The notes: a model not told the origin generated them from the sequence alone. Numbered from the stretch's first letter, positions 52,869 through 62,248 are shown. The stretch: 64,000 nt of DNA from Streptomyces sp. JJ38 (GCF_019303475.1 NZ_JABLSI010000004.1:1-64000), one strand, 5' to 3'. Numbers and translations are program-made.

Positions 52869-53705
52869 ATGAGCAGCGTTCCCAGCATCACCCTGAACAA
52901 CGGCGTCACCATGCCGCAGCTCGGCTTCGGCGTCTGGCAGATCCCGGACGACGAGGCGGCCACCGCCGTCACCCACGCCCTGGAGGCCGGCTACCGCAGC
53001 ATCGACACCGCCGCGGTCTACGAGAACGAGAAGGGCACGGGTCAGGCCATCGCCGCCTCCGGGCTGCCGCGCGAGGACGTCTTCCTGACGACGAAACTGT
53101 GGAACAGCGAGCAGGGCTACGACTCCACGCTGCGCGCCTTCGACGCCTCGGTGCGCCGGCTGGGCGTGGACTACGTGGACCTGTACCTCATCCACTGGCC
53201 CCTGCCGATGTTCGACCGCTACGTGGAGACCTGGCGGGCTTTCGAGAAGCTCTACGCCGACGGCCGGGTGCGCGCGATCGGGGTCTCCAACTTCCAGCCG
53301 CCGCACCTGCAGCGGCTGCTGGACGAGACGTCGGCCACTCCCGCGCTGAACCAGATCGAGCTGCACCCGCGCCTCCAGCAGGAGCAGGTGCGCACGTTCC
53401 ACGCGGCGCACGACATCGCCACCGAGGCCTGGTCCCCGCTGGGCCAGGGCAAGGAGATCCTGGCCGAGCCGGTGCTCACCCGGATCGGCGAGAAGCACGG
53501 GAAGTCGGCGGCTCAGGTCATCCTGCGCTGGCACCTCCAGGTGGGGAACGTGGTCATCCCCAAGTCGGTCACGCCGTCGCGCATCCGGGAGAACATCGAG
53601 GTGTTCGACTTCGAGCTGGACGCGGGCGACCTCGCGGCGATCGCGGGCCTGGAGTCGGGCGGGCGGATCGGTCCGGACCCGTCCACGATGGACTGGCGGG
53701 GCTGA
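52869..53705 (+). CDS. Aldo/keto reductase (2,5-diketo-D-gluconate reductase type)
   Basis: The 278-residue TIM-barrel protein has LGFGVWQIPD, the catalytic Asp and Tyr in YRSIDTAAVYENE, the Lys in FLTTKLWN, the His in LYLIHWPLP, and VIPKSVTPSRIREN for NADPH. It reduces aldehydes or ketones. AAGGA lies rather far upstream (about 13 bases). It ends at a strong hairpin before the sigma factor gene. Confidence 0.93.
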   Translation: MSSVPSITLNNGVTMPQLGFGVWQIPDDEAATAVTHALEAGYRSIDTAAVYENEKGTGQAIAASGLPREDVFLTTKLWNSEQGYDSTLRAFDASVRRLGVDYVDLYLIHWPLPMFDRYVETWRAFEKLYADGRVRAIGVSNFQPPHLQRLLDETSATPALNQIELHPRLQQEQVRTFHAAHDIATEAWSPLGQGKEILAEPVLTRIGEKHGKSAAQVILRWHLQVGNVVIPKSVTPSRIRENIEVFDFELDAGDLAAIAGLESGGRIGPDPSTMDWRG

Positions 53706-53731
53706 GCCCGCCGCCCCGTGCCGACCGCTGA

Positions 53732-53765
53732 ACGCGCCGGGGCCCGGGAACGGGCTCCGGCGCGT
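53732..53765 (+). terminator. Terminator after the aldo/keto reductase gene
   Basis: ACGCGCCGGGGCCCG pairs with CGGGCTCCGGCGCGT (15 bp, one G-U) around loop GGAA. Confidence 0.8.
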
Positions 53766-53828
53766 CCGGCCCGGCGCGTTCACTCGTACGAGGGCACTCA
53801 GGACGGAATTCGAGGAAACTCGCAGGCG

Positions 53829-53859
53829 GACCAATCCGTCCCGGCGCACGCTCCGAAGT
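53829..53859 (+). promoter_or_regulatory. ECF sigma promoter upstream of the sigma factor gene
   Basis: GACCAATCCG, then 15 bases, then CGAAGT. The same 10-base -35 element and spacing occur at the two other transcription units of the cluster. The sigma gene is therefore probably autoregulated, with a leader of about 110 bases. Confidence 0.75.
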
Positions 53860-53975
53860 CCGGATGACGTCGCCTCCGGGAGGAATCAGATGCTGTCCAC
53901 GTGTCCGCTCTCCGTCGCGTGGCCCCCAGGGGCCCCGCGACGCCCGAGCCCGCGCCGGGTCAGGAGGGGAAACGG

Positions 53976-54560
53976 ATGAGGGAGCCCGTGTCCATCTCCG
54001 GCCCCACCGCCCCGCAGCCGGACCTCCAGGAGCTGATGGGCTCGGTGGCACGGGGTGACGGCGACGCGTTCGCCGCCCTCTACGACCGGGTGGCCGGTCC
54101 CGTGCTGGGGCTGGTCCGCAGCGTGCTGCGCGATCCGGCCCAGGCGGAGGAAGTGGCGCAGGAGGTCCTGGTGGAGGTCTGGCGCCGGGCCGCGCACTTC
54201 CAGCCGCACAAGGGCAGCGCCATGGCGTGGATCATGACGATGGCCCACCGGCGCGCGGTGGACCGGGTCCGGTCCGCACAGTCGGCCACCGACCGGGAGC
54301 ACAAGGCGGCGCTCCTCGCCCGCACCCCCGCGTTCGACGAGGTCACCGAGGAGGTGGAGGCCCGCCTGGAGCGGGAGCAGGTGCGCCGTTGTCTGCGGGC
54401 CCTCACGGAGCGGCAGCGCGAGTCCGTGACGCTCGCCTACTACCGGGGCCTCACCTACCGGGAGGTGGCCGAGCTGCTGGCGCTGCCGCTCGGCACCGTC
54501 AAGACCCGGCTGCGGGACGGTCTCATCCGCATGCGCGACTGTCTGGGGGTCGGCACATGA
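53976..54560 (+). CDS. ECF RNA polymerase sigma factor (SigK-like)
   Basis: The 194-residue protein has the sigma2 domain (about 20-95: DAFAALYDRVAGPVLGLVRS, DPAQAEEVAQEVLVEVW) and sigma4 domain (about 130-190: LTERQRESVTLAYYRGLTY, REVAELLALPLGTVKTRLRDG). It overlaps its anti-sigma gene by 4 bases. ATG 53976 follows AGGAGGGG. Gene content around it matches the mycobacterial sigK region (rskA, DUF1295, ufaA1, DUF1365, FAD oxidoreductase), so it is probably the orthologous group; the photolyase also recalls light or singlet-oxygen regulons. Confidence 0.9.
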   Translation: MREPVSISGPTAPQPDLQELMGSVARGDGDAFAALYDRVAGPVLGLVRSVLRDPAQAEEVAQEVLVEVWRRAAHFQPHKGSAMAWIMTMAHRRAVDRVRSAQSATDREHKAALLARTPAFDEVTEEVEARLEREQVRRCLRALTERQRESVTLAYYRGLTYREVAELLALPLGTVKTRLRDGLIRMRDCLGVGT

Positions 54561-55312
54561 GCACCGTGGATCTGCACACGCTGACCGGGGCGTACGCCCT
54601 GCACGCGCTGTCCGGCGCGGAACGCGAGGAGTTCGAGCAACACCTCGCGGTGTGCCCGGCCTGCGCACAGGAGGTACGGGAGTTCGCGGCGACGACGGCG
54701 AAGCTCGGACTCGCCGCCGCGGTGCGGCCCCCGGACGCCCTGCGCGAACGCGTGCTCGGCCGCATCGCGACGGTGCGCCAGGAGCCGCCGAGGGTGCCCC
54801 GGCAGCCCCGGGCGACGGGCGGGCTTCCCCGGGGCGGGCGCCTCCTGGCGAGGCTGGCACTCGCCGCGAGCCTCGCGGCGGCCGTCGCGTTCGGCGGCGT
54901 CGCGGTCTGGCAGCACCAGTCGGCCGAGGACGCCCGGCAGCGGGCCGAGCAGAGCGAGCGGCGGTCGGCGGAGTTGACGCGGGTGCTGGCGGCGGGCGAC
55001 GCCGAGGTGACCACCGCGGAGCTCGCCGGGGGCGCCACGGCCACCGTGGTGGTGTCCCGGGAGCGGGACAAGGCCGCCTTCCTCGCCTCCGACATGCCCG
55101 CGCCGCCCAGCGGCCGCGTCTACCAGCTCTGGTTCGACGAGGCGGGGACGATGCGTCCGGCCGGGCTGATGGACCCGGGCGCCGGGGACACGGCGATGCT
55201 CATGGACGGTCCGCTGCGCGACGCGACGGGCATGGGCATCACCGTCGAGCCGCCGGGCGGCTCACCGCGGCCCACCTCGGAGCCGGTGGCCGTCATGTCC
55301 TTCACCTCCTGA
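54557..55312 (+). CDS. Zinc-type anti-sigma factor, RskA-like
   Basis: The 251-residue protein has an N-terminal anti-sigma domain with the zinc motif His29-x3-Cys33-x2-Cys36. A single membrane helix spans about 97-117, and an extracytoplasmic RskA-type domain has RVYQLWFDEAGTMRPAGLM. It should hold the sigma factor at the membrane until regulated proteolysis or zinc-site oxidation frees it. Unlike ChrR it has no cupin domain; the sensor part is outside the cell. Confidence 0.92.
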   Translation: MSTVDLHTLTGAYALHALSGAEREEFEQHLAVCPACAQEVREFAATTAKLGLAAAVRPPDALRERVLGRIATVRQEPPRVPRQPRATGGLPRGGRLLARLALAASLAAAVAFGGVAVWQHQSAEDARQRAEQSERRSAELTRVLAAGDAEVTTAELAGGATATVVVSRERDKAAFLASDMPAPPSGRVYQLWFDEAGTMRPAGLMDPGAGDTAMLMDGPLRDATGMGITVEPPGGSPRPTSEPVAVMSFTS

Positions 55313-55369
55313 GCCGGTCCCGGCTCGAACCTCTCGGGAAAGTCGAACCCTCTTGGGAAGGGAGCCCGT

Positions 55370-56716
55370 GTGACGTCCGTTTCGGTCGTCCTGTTCACCT
55401 CCGACCTGCGGGTGCACGACCATCCTCCGCTGCGGGCCGCGCTGCGCGCGGCGGACCGGGTGGTCCCGCTGTTCGTGCTGGACGAGGCTGTACGGCGGGC
55501 GGGGTTCGACGTACCCAACCGCCGCGCCTTCCTGGCCACAGCCCTCGCCGACCTGGACGCCTCGCTGCGGGAGCGGGGCGGGCGGCTGGTGCTGCGGGAG
55601 GGGCGGTTGGTGGACGAGGTGTGCGCCGTGGTCCGGGAGACGGACGCCCGCGAGGTGCACCTCGCCGCCGGGGTCAGCGGCTTCGCTCTGCGCCGCGAGG
55701 AGCGGCTGCGCGAGGCGCTGCGGGAGCAGGGCTGCGCCCTGCGGGTGCACGACGGTGTGATCACCGCGCTGCCGCCCGGCGAGGTGACCCCGCAGGGCCG
55801 CGACCACTTCGCGGTGTTCACGCCCTACCTGCGGCGCTGGGAGGCCGCGGGGACGCGGAAGGCCCTCGGCGCGCCGCGACGCGTGGAGGTGCCCGACGTG
55901 GCCTCGGCCGAGCTGCCCTCCGCCCAGGTCGCGAAGGCGTCACCCGGGCTGCCGGAAGGCGGGGAGAGCGCGGGGCGCGAGCGGTTCGCGACGTGGCTGT
56001 CCTCCGGCGTGGACGACTACGCGCGGCGCCACGACGAGCTGGCGGGCGAGGGCACCTCGCGGCTCTCGCCCTATCTGCACTTCGGCTGCCTCTCCCCCGT
56101 CGAGCTCGTCCAGCGCACCCGCGCGCGCGGCGGCGCGGGGGCGGAGGCGTTCGTGCGCCAGCTCGCCTGGCGCGACTTCCACCACCAGACGCTGCACGCG
56201 CGTCCGCGGTCCGCGCACGCCGACTACCGCACGCAGCAGGACCGCTGGCGGACCGACGAGGACGATGCCGCGGCCTGGCGGGAGGGCAGGACGGGCTATC
56301 CGATCGTGGACGCCGCCATGCGGCAGCTGCGCCACGAGGGGTGGATGCACAACCGGGCCCGCCTCCTGGTGGCGAGCTTCCTCGTGAAGACGCTGTACCT
56401 GGACTGGCGGATCGGGGCCCGGCACTTCCTGGACCTGCTGGTCGACGGCGACGTGGCGAACAACCAGCTGAACTGGCAGTGGATGGCGGGGACGGGTACG
56501 GACACCCGCCCGAACCGGGTCCTCAACCCGCTGACGCAGGCACGGCGGTTCGATCCGGACGGCGTCTACGTGCGGCGCTGGGTGCCGGAGCTGCGCGCCC
56601 TAGAGGGGCGCGCCGTCCACGAGCCCTGGAAGGCCGGGAACGTGGACTACCCGGCCCCGATCATCGACCTCGCCGACGGGCTGGCCCGCTTCCGCGCCGC
56701 CCGCGGCCTGGAGTGA
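55370..56716 (+). CDS. Deoxyribodipyrimidine photolyase (class I CPD type)
   Basis: The 448-residue protein has an N-terminal antenna-binding Rossmann domain and a C-terminal FAD domain with SRLSPYLHFGCLSPVELV, WRDFHHQ, WMHNRARLLVASFL and DVANNQLNWQWMAGTGTD. These are the signatures of CPD photolyases that repair cyclobutane dimers with light. GTG 55370 is 58 bases after the anti-sigma stop, so it is likely co-transcribed with the sigma operon. Placing it there ties DNA repair to the sigma response. Confidence 0.94.
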   Translation: MTSVSVVLFTSDLRVHDHPPLRAALRAADRVVPLFVLDEAVRRAGFDVPNRRAFLATALADLDASLRERGGRLVLREGRLVDEVCAVVRETDAREVHLAAGVSGFALRREERLREALREQGCALRVHDGVITALPPGEVTPQGRDHFAVFTPYLRRWEAAGTRKALGAPRRVEVPDVASAELPSAQVAKASPGLPEGGESAGRERFATWLSSGVDDYARRHDELAGEGTSRLSPYLHFGCLSPVELVQRTRARGGAGAEAFVRQLAWRDFHHQTLHARPRSAHADYRTQQDRWRTDEDDAAAWREGRTGYPIVDAAMRQLRHEGWMHNRARLLVASFLVKTLYLDWRIGARHFLDLLVDGDVANNQLNWQWMAGTGTDTRPNRVLNPLTQARRFDPDGVYVRRWVPELRALEGRAVHEPWKAGNVDYPAPIIDLADGLARFRAARGLE

Positions 56717-56746
56717 CCGGCCGGCCGCTCCAGGCCCGGGGCGACG

Positions 56747-57556
56747 TCAGCGTGAGCGCGGCGGGCGGGGGAAGAACCCGCTCGTCCGCGCCGCGTACTC
56801 GGCGTATCCCGGCCGGTCGGCCATGTGGGCCTCCAGCAGCCGCTTGCCGCTGCCCCGCGTGAGCAGCAGGCTCATGACCACGGGCGAGACGAGGACCGCG
56901 GCGGCCACCGCGGGGTCGGCGGCGGCGAAGAGGAACAGACCCCACCAGACGCAGGCGTCACCGAAGTAGTTGGGGTGCCGGGTCCAGGCCCACAGGCCGC
57001 GGTCCATGACGCGCCCCCGGTTCGCCGGGTCGGCGCGGAACCGGGCGAGCTGCCGGTCGCCGACCGCCTCGAAGACGAAGCCCGTCAGCCACAGCAGCAG
57101 TCCGGCCAGGGCCAGCGGTCCGAGCCCCCGGGGGAGGTGGGCGGCGGCCTGGACCGGCAGGGACACCAGCCAGACGAGGAAGCCCTGCAGCAGGTACACC
57201 ACGCCGAAGGCGTAGACGTCGCGGGGGACGCCCCGCGGCGCCCTGGCGAGCAGCTTCTCGTAGCGCGGGTCCTCCCCGTGGCCGCGACCGCGCCGGGCGA
57301 TGTGCGCGGCCAGCCGCAGCCCCCACACGAGCGTCAGGGCGGTGACGAGAAGCCGACGGCCGGGGTCGCCGCCGTCGGCGGAGAGGGCGAAGCTCGTCAG
57401 GGCGACGACGGCGAAGCCCGGCCCCCAGGCGATGTCCACCACCCGGTGCAGGCCCCGGCGCACGGCCACCGCGAAGGTGACCAGCATGACGCCGAGGGCC
57501 CCCGCGGCGCTGAACGCGAGGTTCACCCCGAAGTCGCCCCAGGGGAAGCCGGTCAC
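56747..57556 (-). CDS. DUF1295 family membrane protein (steroid 5-alpha-reductase-like)
   Basis: The 269-residue protein has six to seven membrane helices and motifs typical of DUF1295: RHPNYFGDACVWWGLFLF and SLLLTRGSGKRLLE, related to isoprenylcysteine methyltransferases and 5-alpha reductases. GTG 57556 overlaps the upstream stop (GTGA), making it the last gene of the five-gene operon. It may reduce or methylate a lipid together with the cyclopropane-synthase-like enzymes. Confidence 0.9.
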   Translation of the reverse strand: MTGFPWGDFGVNLAFSAAGALGVMLVTFAVAVRRGLHRVVDIAWGPGFAVVALTSFALSADGGDPGRRLLVTALTLVWGLRLAAHIARRGRGHGEDPRYEKLLARAPRGVPRDVYAFGVVYLLQGFLVWLVSLPVQAAAHLPRGLGPLALAGLLLWLTGFVFEAVGDRQLARFRADPANRGRVMDRGLWAWTRHPNYFGDACVWWGLFLFAAADPAVAAAVLVSPVVMSLLLTRGSGKRLLEAHMADRPGYAEYAARTSGFFPRPPRSR

Positions 57557-58875
57557 GACACCGCTCCCGCCCCGGTGTGCCAGCGGGGAACCGTACCGCC
57601 GAGGCCGCTGCCGCCGTCGGCGTCGGGCCGTACGGCCAGGATCTGGTCGACGCCCATGCGGCCCTCCTCGAAAGCCAGCGCGCCGCCCACGAGGTAGAGC
57701 CGCCAGACCCGGGCGGTCCGTTCGCCGACGAGCTCGACGAAGGCCTCCCACCGCTCCTCCAGCGTCCGGTGCCACGCGCGCACGGTGCGCACGTAGTCCT
57801 CGCGCAGGGCGTGCACGTCGCGTACCTCCAGCCCGGCGTCCTCCAGCAGCGAGACGGTGCCGCCCAGCGGCCGCATGTGCATGTCGGGGGCGATGTACGT
57901 CTCGATGAACGCGCCGCCGCCCGGGGCCGTGGAGCCCCGGGACATCTGCTGCACCAGCACCCGGCCGCGCGGCCGGACCGAGCGCCGCAGCAGCGCCGCG
58001 AACGCGGGGTACTCGGCGTCACCGACGTGCTCGCCCATCTCGATCGTGCTGACGGCGTCGAAGCCGCCGGCCTCGATGTCGCGGTAGTCCCCCCACTGCA
58101 CGTCGACGCGGTCGGCCAGGCCGCGCCGGGCCGCCCTCTCCCGCACGAAGCGGGCCTGCTCACGCGAGAGCGTGACCGCGGTGACCTCGGCCCCGTGGTG
58201 CTCCGCGGCGTACAGACTGAGCGAGCCCCAACCGCAGCCGACGTCCAGCAGCCGCGCACCAAAGCGCAGGTCCAGCTTGCGGCAGATCAGCTCCAGCTTG
58301 TCCCGCTGCGCGTCGGCGAGTCCGTAACCCGGCTCCTCCGACGGCGACGTCCAGTATCCGCAGGAATAGGCCATCGACTCGTCCAGCAGGAGTTCGTAGA
58401 AGGCGTTGGACAGGTCGTAGTGGTGGCTGACGGCCGCGCGGTCGCGGCTTCTGCTGTGCGGGGTTCCGGTCAGCCGGGCCTGCTCGGCGGGAGAGGCGGG
58501 CCGGGGGCCGACGACGCCGAGCCGGCCGGCCGTCAGCAGGGCGCGGCCGAGGAGGGACGCCGCGGCGCGCGGCCCTCCGGCTCGAAGCCTCGGCGGGTGA
58601 AGACCATGCTCCCGGGCGGCGCGCCACAGGGAGCGCAGCCCCTCGGCGAGGTCTCCCTCGACGTCGAGTTCGCCGGTGATGTAGGCCTCCGCCAGGCCGA
58701 GCTCGCCGGGTGACCAGAGCAGCCGGCGGACCGCCCGGGGGCTGCGCAGGACGACGACGGGGCCGTGGGCGGGGCCCGCCTCGCTGCCGTCCCAGGCACG
58801 CAGCCGCACGGGCAGCGGGCCGCCGAGCAGCTCTGCGGTGAGGGTGTCGATCTGGTGTGCGGCGTCCCGGTTCAC
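57553..58875 (-). CDS. Cyclopropane-fatty-acyl-phospholipid synthase-like methyltransferase 2
   Basis: This 440-residue SAM-dependent methyltransferase has HYDLSNAFYELLLDESMAYS, the SAM loop LDVGCGWGSLS and an EMGEHVG motif. Family members add a methylene or methyl group to double bonds of phospholipid acyl chains. GTG 58875 overlaps the first paralogue by 4 bases. It differs from the neighbour in its N-terminal domain and in EMGEHVG versus EMIEAVG, so the two enzymes probably perform different steps. Confidence 0.9.
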   Translation of the reverse strand: MNRDAAHQIDTLTAELLGGPLPVRLRAWDGSEAGPAHGPVVVLRSPRAVRRLLWSPGELGLAEAYITGELDVEGDLAEGLRSLWRAAREHGLHPPRLRAGGPRAAASLLGRALLTAGRLGVVGPRPASPAEQARLTGTPHSRSRDRAAVSHHYDLSNAFYELLLDESMAYSCGYWTSPSEEPGYGLADAQRDKLELICRKLDLRFGARLLDVGCGWGSLSLYAAEHHGAEVTAVTLSREQARFVRERAARRGLADRVDVQWGDYRDIEAGGFDAVSTIEMGEHVGDAEYPAFAALLRRSVRPRGRVLVQQMSRGSTAPGGGAFIETYIAPDMHMRPLGGTVSLLEDAGLEVRDVHALREDYVRTVRAWHRTLEERWEAFVELVGERTARVWRLYLVGGALAFEEGRMGVDQILAVRPDADGGSGLGGTVPRWHTGAGAVS

Positions 58876-60167
58876 GCGCGGGCCTCCCGGTGGTCGTGAC
58901 TCGGGGTACGCGTGGCGCGGGGCGTCCCGTCCGTCAGCAGGATCTGGTGGACGTCCAGGTATCCGGAGCGGAACCCGGCTTCGGAGTAGGCGAGGTAGAG
59001 CCGCCACATACGGTGGAAGGTCTCGTCGAAACCCAGCGCCGCGACCTCGGCGGCGCGGGACTCGAAGCGTTCCCGCCACAGGCGCAGCGTCTCCGCGTAG
59101 TGCGGGCCGAAGGGGGCGCAGCGCTCGACCACCAGCCCGGTGTGCGCCCGCGTGATCTGCCCGATCGCCGTGACGGAGGGCAGGAACCCGCCGGGAAAGA
59201 TGTACTTCTGCACCCAGGTGTGGGTGTTGCGGGTCGCCAGCATCCGGTCGTGCGGCATCGTGATCGCCTGGAGCCCGATCCGCCCGCCGGGGGCGAGGAG
59301 GCGTTCCAGGGTGCCGAAGTACTCCGGCCAGAACTCGGCCCCCACGGCCTCGATCATCTCGACGCTGACCACGGCGTCGTACCGGCCCGTGGCCCGGCGG
59401 TAGTCCTGGAGCAGAACCGTCACGTCCTCGGCGTGTCCCGCGGCGGCGATCCGGCGTTCGGCGAGGTCGCGCTGTTCGGCGGAGAGCGTCAGGCTGACCA
59501 CCGTGGCTCCGCGCCCGGCCGCCCGGATGGCCAGTTCCCCCCAGCCGGTGCCGATCTCCAGCAGCCGGGACCCGGCCCGGACGCCGACGGCGTCCAGGAG
59601 CTGGTCGATCTTGCGGTGCTGTGCCGCGCGTAGTGCGGCGAAGTCGGCGGGGAAGCCTCGGAACACGGCGCTGGAGTACGACATCGTCGGGTCCAGGAAG
59701 AGGCCGAAGAGGTCGTTGGACAGGTCGTAGTGACGCTGAATGTTGTCCCGGGCTCCGGCCGGGGTGTTGCGCTGCCCCTCGGGCTGCCGTCGCACCCACA
59801 GCGCGCGCAGCCGCTGAAGAGGCCGGGGCACCAGTTCGGACACGTGGGTGGCCAGCACGGTCAGCACGCCGACCAGGTCCTCGGCCTCCCACTCACCGGC
59901 CATGTAGGACTCGCCGAACCCGATCAGCCCGTCGGCCCCGACACGCCGGTGGAACCGCTCGGGTGCCCGCAGTTCGAGGAGGGGGCCGCCCAGCCCGAGC
60001 GTCCCGCCGTCGGGCAGCCGTACCCGCAACGGCAGCCGGTCCAGGGCGCGTGACACGATCCGTTCGGCTATCAGGGTGCGCGCCACGGAGGCACGGGGTA
60101 CGCGGGCCACGTCGGGCCACCGCGTGGGATCGGGGGCGATACCGCCGGTGGCTGGGGACATGTTCAC
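58872..60167 (-). CDS. Cyclopropane-fatty-acyl-phospholipid synthase-like methyltransferase 1
   Basis: The 431-residue protein has HYDLSNDLFGLFLDPTMSYSS, the SAM loop LLEIGTGWGELA, EMIEAVG and a C-terminal FPGGFLPSVTAIG segment, as in mycobacterial UfaA1 and proteobacterial stress-regulon cyclopropane-synthase homologues. GTG 60167 overlaps the DUF1365 stop; ATG 60161 with GGAG 5 bases upstream is equally good. The likely substrate is the unsaturated acyl chain of a membrane lipid. Confidence 0.92.
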   Translation of the reverse strand: MNMSPATGGIAPDPTRWPDVARVPRASVARTLIAERIVSRALDRLPLRVRLPDGGTLGLGGPLLELRAPERFHRRVGADGLIGFGESYMAGEWEAEDLVGVLTVLATHVSELVPRPLQRLRALWVRRQPEGQRNTPAGARDNIQRHYDLSNDLFGLFLDPTMSYSSAVFRGFPADFAALRAAQHRKIDQLLDAVGVRAGSRLLEIGTGWGELAIRAAGRGATVVSLTLSAEQRDLAERRIAAAGHAEDVTVLLQDYRRATGRYDAVVSVEMIEAVGAEFWPEYFGTLERLLAPGGRIGLQAITMPHDRMLATRNTHTWVQKYIFPGGFLPSVTAIGQITRAHTGLVVERCAPFGPHYAETLRLWRERFESRAAEVAALGFDETFHRMWRLYLAYSEAGFRSGYLDVHQILLTDGTPRATRTPSHDHREARA

Positions 60168-60892
60168 TCCAGGCCTTTCTGAACTCGGTGACGGGGGCGC
60201 GGCAGCACGGGCAGCCCGCGCAGGAGGAGGCGGATGCCGTGCAGGCGGATGGCCGCGGAGACGGCGAGGGTGGACCACGGGTGGCGCAGCATCGCCCCGA
60301 GCACCCGAGGAGCGGTGGCCGCGCGGCGGTGACCGCGCACGGTCGCGGTGAAGGGGCGGGTGCCGTCCCGTTCGAGGTGGACCGTCAGGTCCAGCCGTCC
60401 GTCCGGCTCGGGGAGCCGCATGCGGTAGTGGCCGTCCACCGGGAAGAAGGGCGAGACGTAGAACTCCTTGGCGACCCGGGCCGCCCCGGAGTCCTCGGGA
60501 CGCAGCACGTAGCAGTGCCGCTCGCTGTAGGTGTTGTGCACTTCCGCGACCACGCGCTCCCCCGAGCCGTCGGCGGGGGTGCACCAGTACAGGGTCAGCG
60601 GGTTGAAGACGTGGCCGAGGACCCTGGCGTGGGCCAGCATGCGCACCCGGCCGTCGCCGAGTCGGACGCCCTGTGCGTCCAGCAGCCGGGCCAGCCCTTC
60701 CCGCAGGGTGGGGGCGGTGCCCGCGAAGTGGTCGCGCGGATCGAACCGGACCAGCAGACGCAGCGGCAGGGGCAGGCGGGGCAGGTGGTCCACGTCGACG
60801 AACCAGAGGAAGGTGCGGTGCCGCAGCGTGTGCCGCACGGGCCGGCCGCGGACGTGGACGATCTCGCACGGGTACAGGGCCGGGACACTCAC
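60164..60892 (-). CDS. DUF1365 family protein
   Basis: The 242-residue protein has RHRTFLWFVDVDHLPRLP, HARVLGHVFNPLTLYWC, HNTYSERHCYVL and KEFYVSPFFPVDGHYRM, all DUF1365 hallmarks. The family always travels with the FAD oxidoreductase and cyclopropane-synthase-like genes but has no known reaction. GTG 60892 overlaps the FAD oxidoreductase stop (GTGA); GTG 60895 is the alternative. Confidence 0.9.
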   Translation of the reverse strand: MSVPALYPCEIVHVRGRPVRHTLRHRTFLWFVDVDHLPRLPLPLRLLVRFDPRDHFAGTAPTLREGLARLLDAQGVRLGDGRVRMLAHARVLGHVFNPLTLYWCTPADGSGERVVAEVHNTYSERHCYVLRPEDSGAARVAKEFYVSPFFPVDGHYRMRLPEPDGRLDLTVHLERDGTRPFTATVRGHRRAATAPRVLGAMLRHPWSTLAVSAAIRLHGIRLLLRGLPVLPRPRHRVQKGLE

Positions 60893-62160
60893 CACCCCAC
60901 CCCCAGGGCACGGGCGGCCAGGGCCCCGGAGCGGCAGCCGTCCTCGTGGAAACCCCAGCCGTGGTAGGCCCCGGCGAACGCCGTGACGGGGCCGGAGAGC
61001 GCGGGCAGACGGCGCTGGGCGGCCACCGACTCCGGTGTGAACACCGGATGCTCGTAGACCATGCGCGCGAGCACGGCGTCAGGGTCGACCCGGTCGGCAC
61101 CGTTGAGTGTGACGATATGGGGTCTCGAACTGCTCAGCCCCTGGAGCCGGTTCATGTCGTAGCTGACCCGCACCGCGCCGGAGCCGGCGTCACAGGCGGG
61201 CATCAGGTAGTTCCACGACGCCCTGGCCCCGGCCCGCCGGGGCAGCACGGTCGTGTCCGAGTGCAGCTGCGTGGGGTTGCGCGAGTAGCGGATGGCACCC
61301 AGGACCTCGCGTTCCGGTTCCGTGGGATCGGCGAGCAGCTGGAGTGCCTGGTCGGGGTGGACGGCGATCACCACGGCGTCGTAGCGCTCCGTGCCGCCGC
61401 CCGCGACCGTGATCTCCACCCCGTCGGCGTCGCGGCGCACCGCACGCACCGGGCGGCCCGTGCGCACGGTGCCGATCGCTTCGGCCACCCGCTCCACATA
61501 CGTCCGTGAGCCGCCCACGACCGTTCGCCAGACGGGGGAACCGGTCACGGCGAGCATCCCGTGGTGGTCGAGGAAACGGAACAGGTAGCGGGCGGGGTAG
61601 CGCAGGGCCGTGTCCGCGGCGCAGGACCACACGGCGGAGACGAGCGGCGTCATGAAGTGCGTGACGAAGTAGCGCGAGAACCGCTCCTGGGTGAGGAACT
61701 GGCCGAGCGTTGGCTCGGCCTCGCCCTCGGGCGTGGCCAGGAGGGCCCGAGCCCTCCGGTGGAAGAAGGGCACCTCCGCCAGCAGCCGCAGGTAACCGGG
61801 ACGGACCGCGTGCCGGGGGCTCGCGAACAGGCCGCGCGGCCCACGCGATCCGGCGTACTCGAGCCCGCACCCCTCGCAGCGCACCGACATGCTCATCTCG
61901 GACTCGCGGGTCTCGACACCGAGTTCCGCGAAGAGGCGCAGCAGGTACGGATAGGTACGCCGGTTGTGCACGATGAAGCCGGAGTCCACGCGTACGGGCC
62001 GACCCGTGCCGTCGGTGAGGTCGTGGGTGTGGGCGTGACCGCCGAGGCGGTCGTCGGCCTCGTACAGCGTGACGTCGTGGGCACGGCTCAGGACGTATCC
62101 GGCCGTGAGCCCCGCGACTCCGCCGCCGATCACCGCCGTACGCCGTCGGTCCCGGGACAT
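60889..62160 (-). CDS. FAD/NAD(P)-binding amine-oxidase-like oxidoreductase
   Basis: The 423-residue flavoprotein has the dinucleotide motif AVIGGGVAGLTAGYVL, LYEADDRLGGHAHT, DSGFIVHNRRTYP and a C-terminal GAYHGWGFHEDG. Homologues sit with cyclopropane-synthase-like genes in the mycobacterial sigK locus and in proteobacterial singlet-oxygen regulons, where the pair makes modified (methyl-branched or furan-type) fatty acids. AAGGAG precedes ATG 62160 by 6 bases. It heads the five-gene operon driven by the ECF promoter at 62219-62248. Confidence 0.92.
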   Translation of the reverse strand: MSRDRRRTAVIGGGVAGLTAGYVLSRAHDVTLYEADDRLGGHAHTHDLTDGTGRPVRVDSGFIVHNRRTYPYLLRLFAELGVETRESEMSMSVRCEGCGLEYAGSRGPRGLFASPRHAVRPGYLRLLAEVPFFHRRARALLATPEGEAEPTLGQFLTQERFSRYFVTHFMTPLVSAVWSCAADTALRYPARYLFRFLDHHGMLAVTGSPVWRTVVGGSRTYVERVAEAIGTVRTGRPVRAVRRDADGVEITVAGGGTERYDAVVIAVHPDQALQLLADPTEPEREVLGAIRYSRNPTQLHSDTTVLPRRAGARASWNYLMPACDAGSGAVRVSYDMNRLQGLSSSRPHIVTLNGADRVDPDAVLARMVYEHPVFTPESVAAQRRLPALSGPVTAFAGAYHGWGFHEDGCRSGALAARALGVGW

Positions 62161-62218
62161 GCTGTTCTCCTTACGTTCCCCGCGCCCGGCACCGTCGTCG
62201 GCCGGACAGGCGTGGGGG

Positions 62219-62248
62219 ATTCGGGGCAGCCGCCCCGGCGGATTGGTC
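62219..62248 (-). promoter_or_regulatory. ECF sigma promoter of the lipid-modification operon
   Basis: On the minus strand GACCAATCCG (62248-62239), 15 bases, then CGAAT (62223-62219). The operon start codon lies about 50 bases downstream. Confidence 0.75.
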
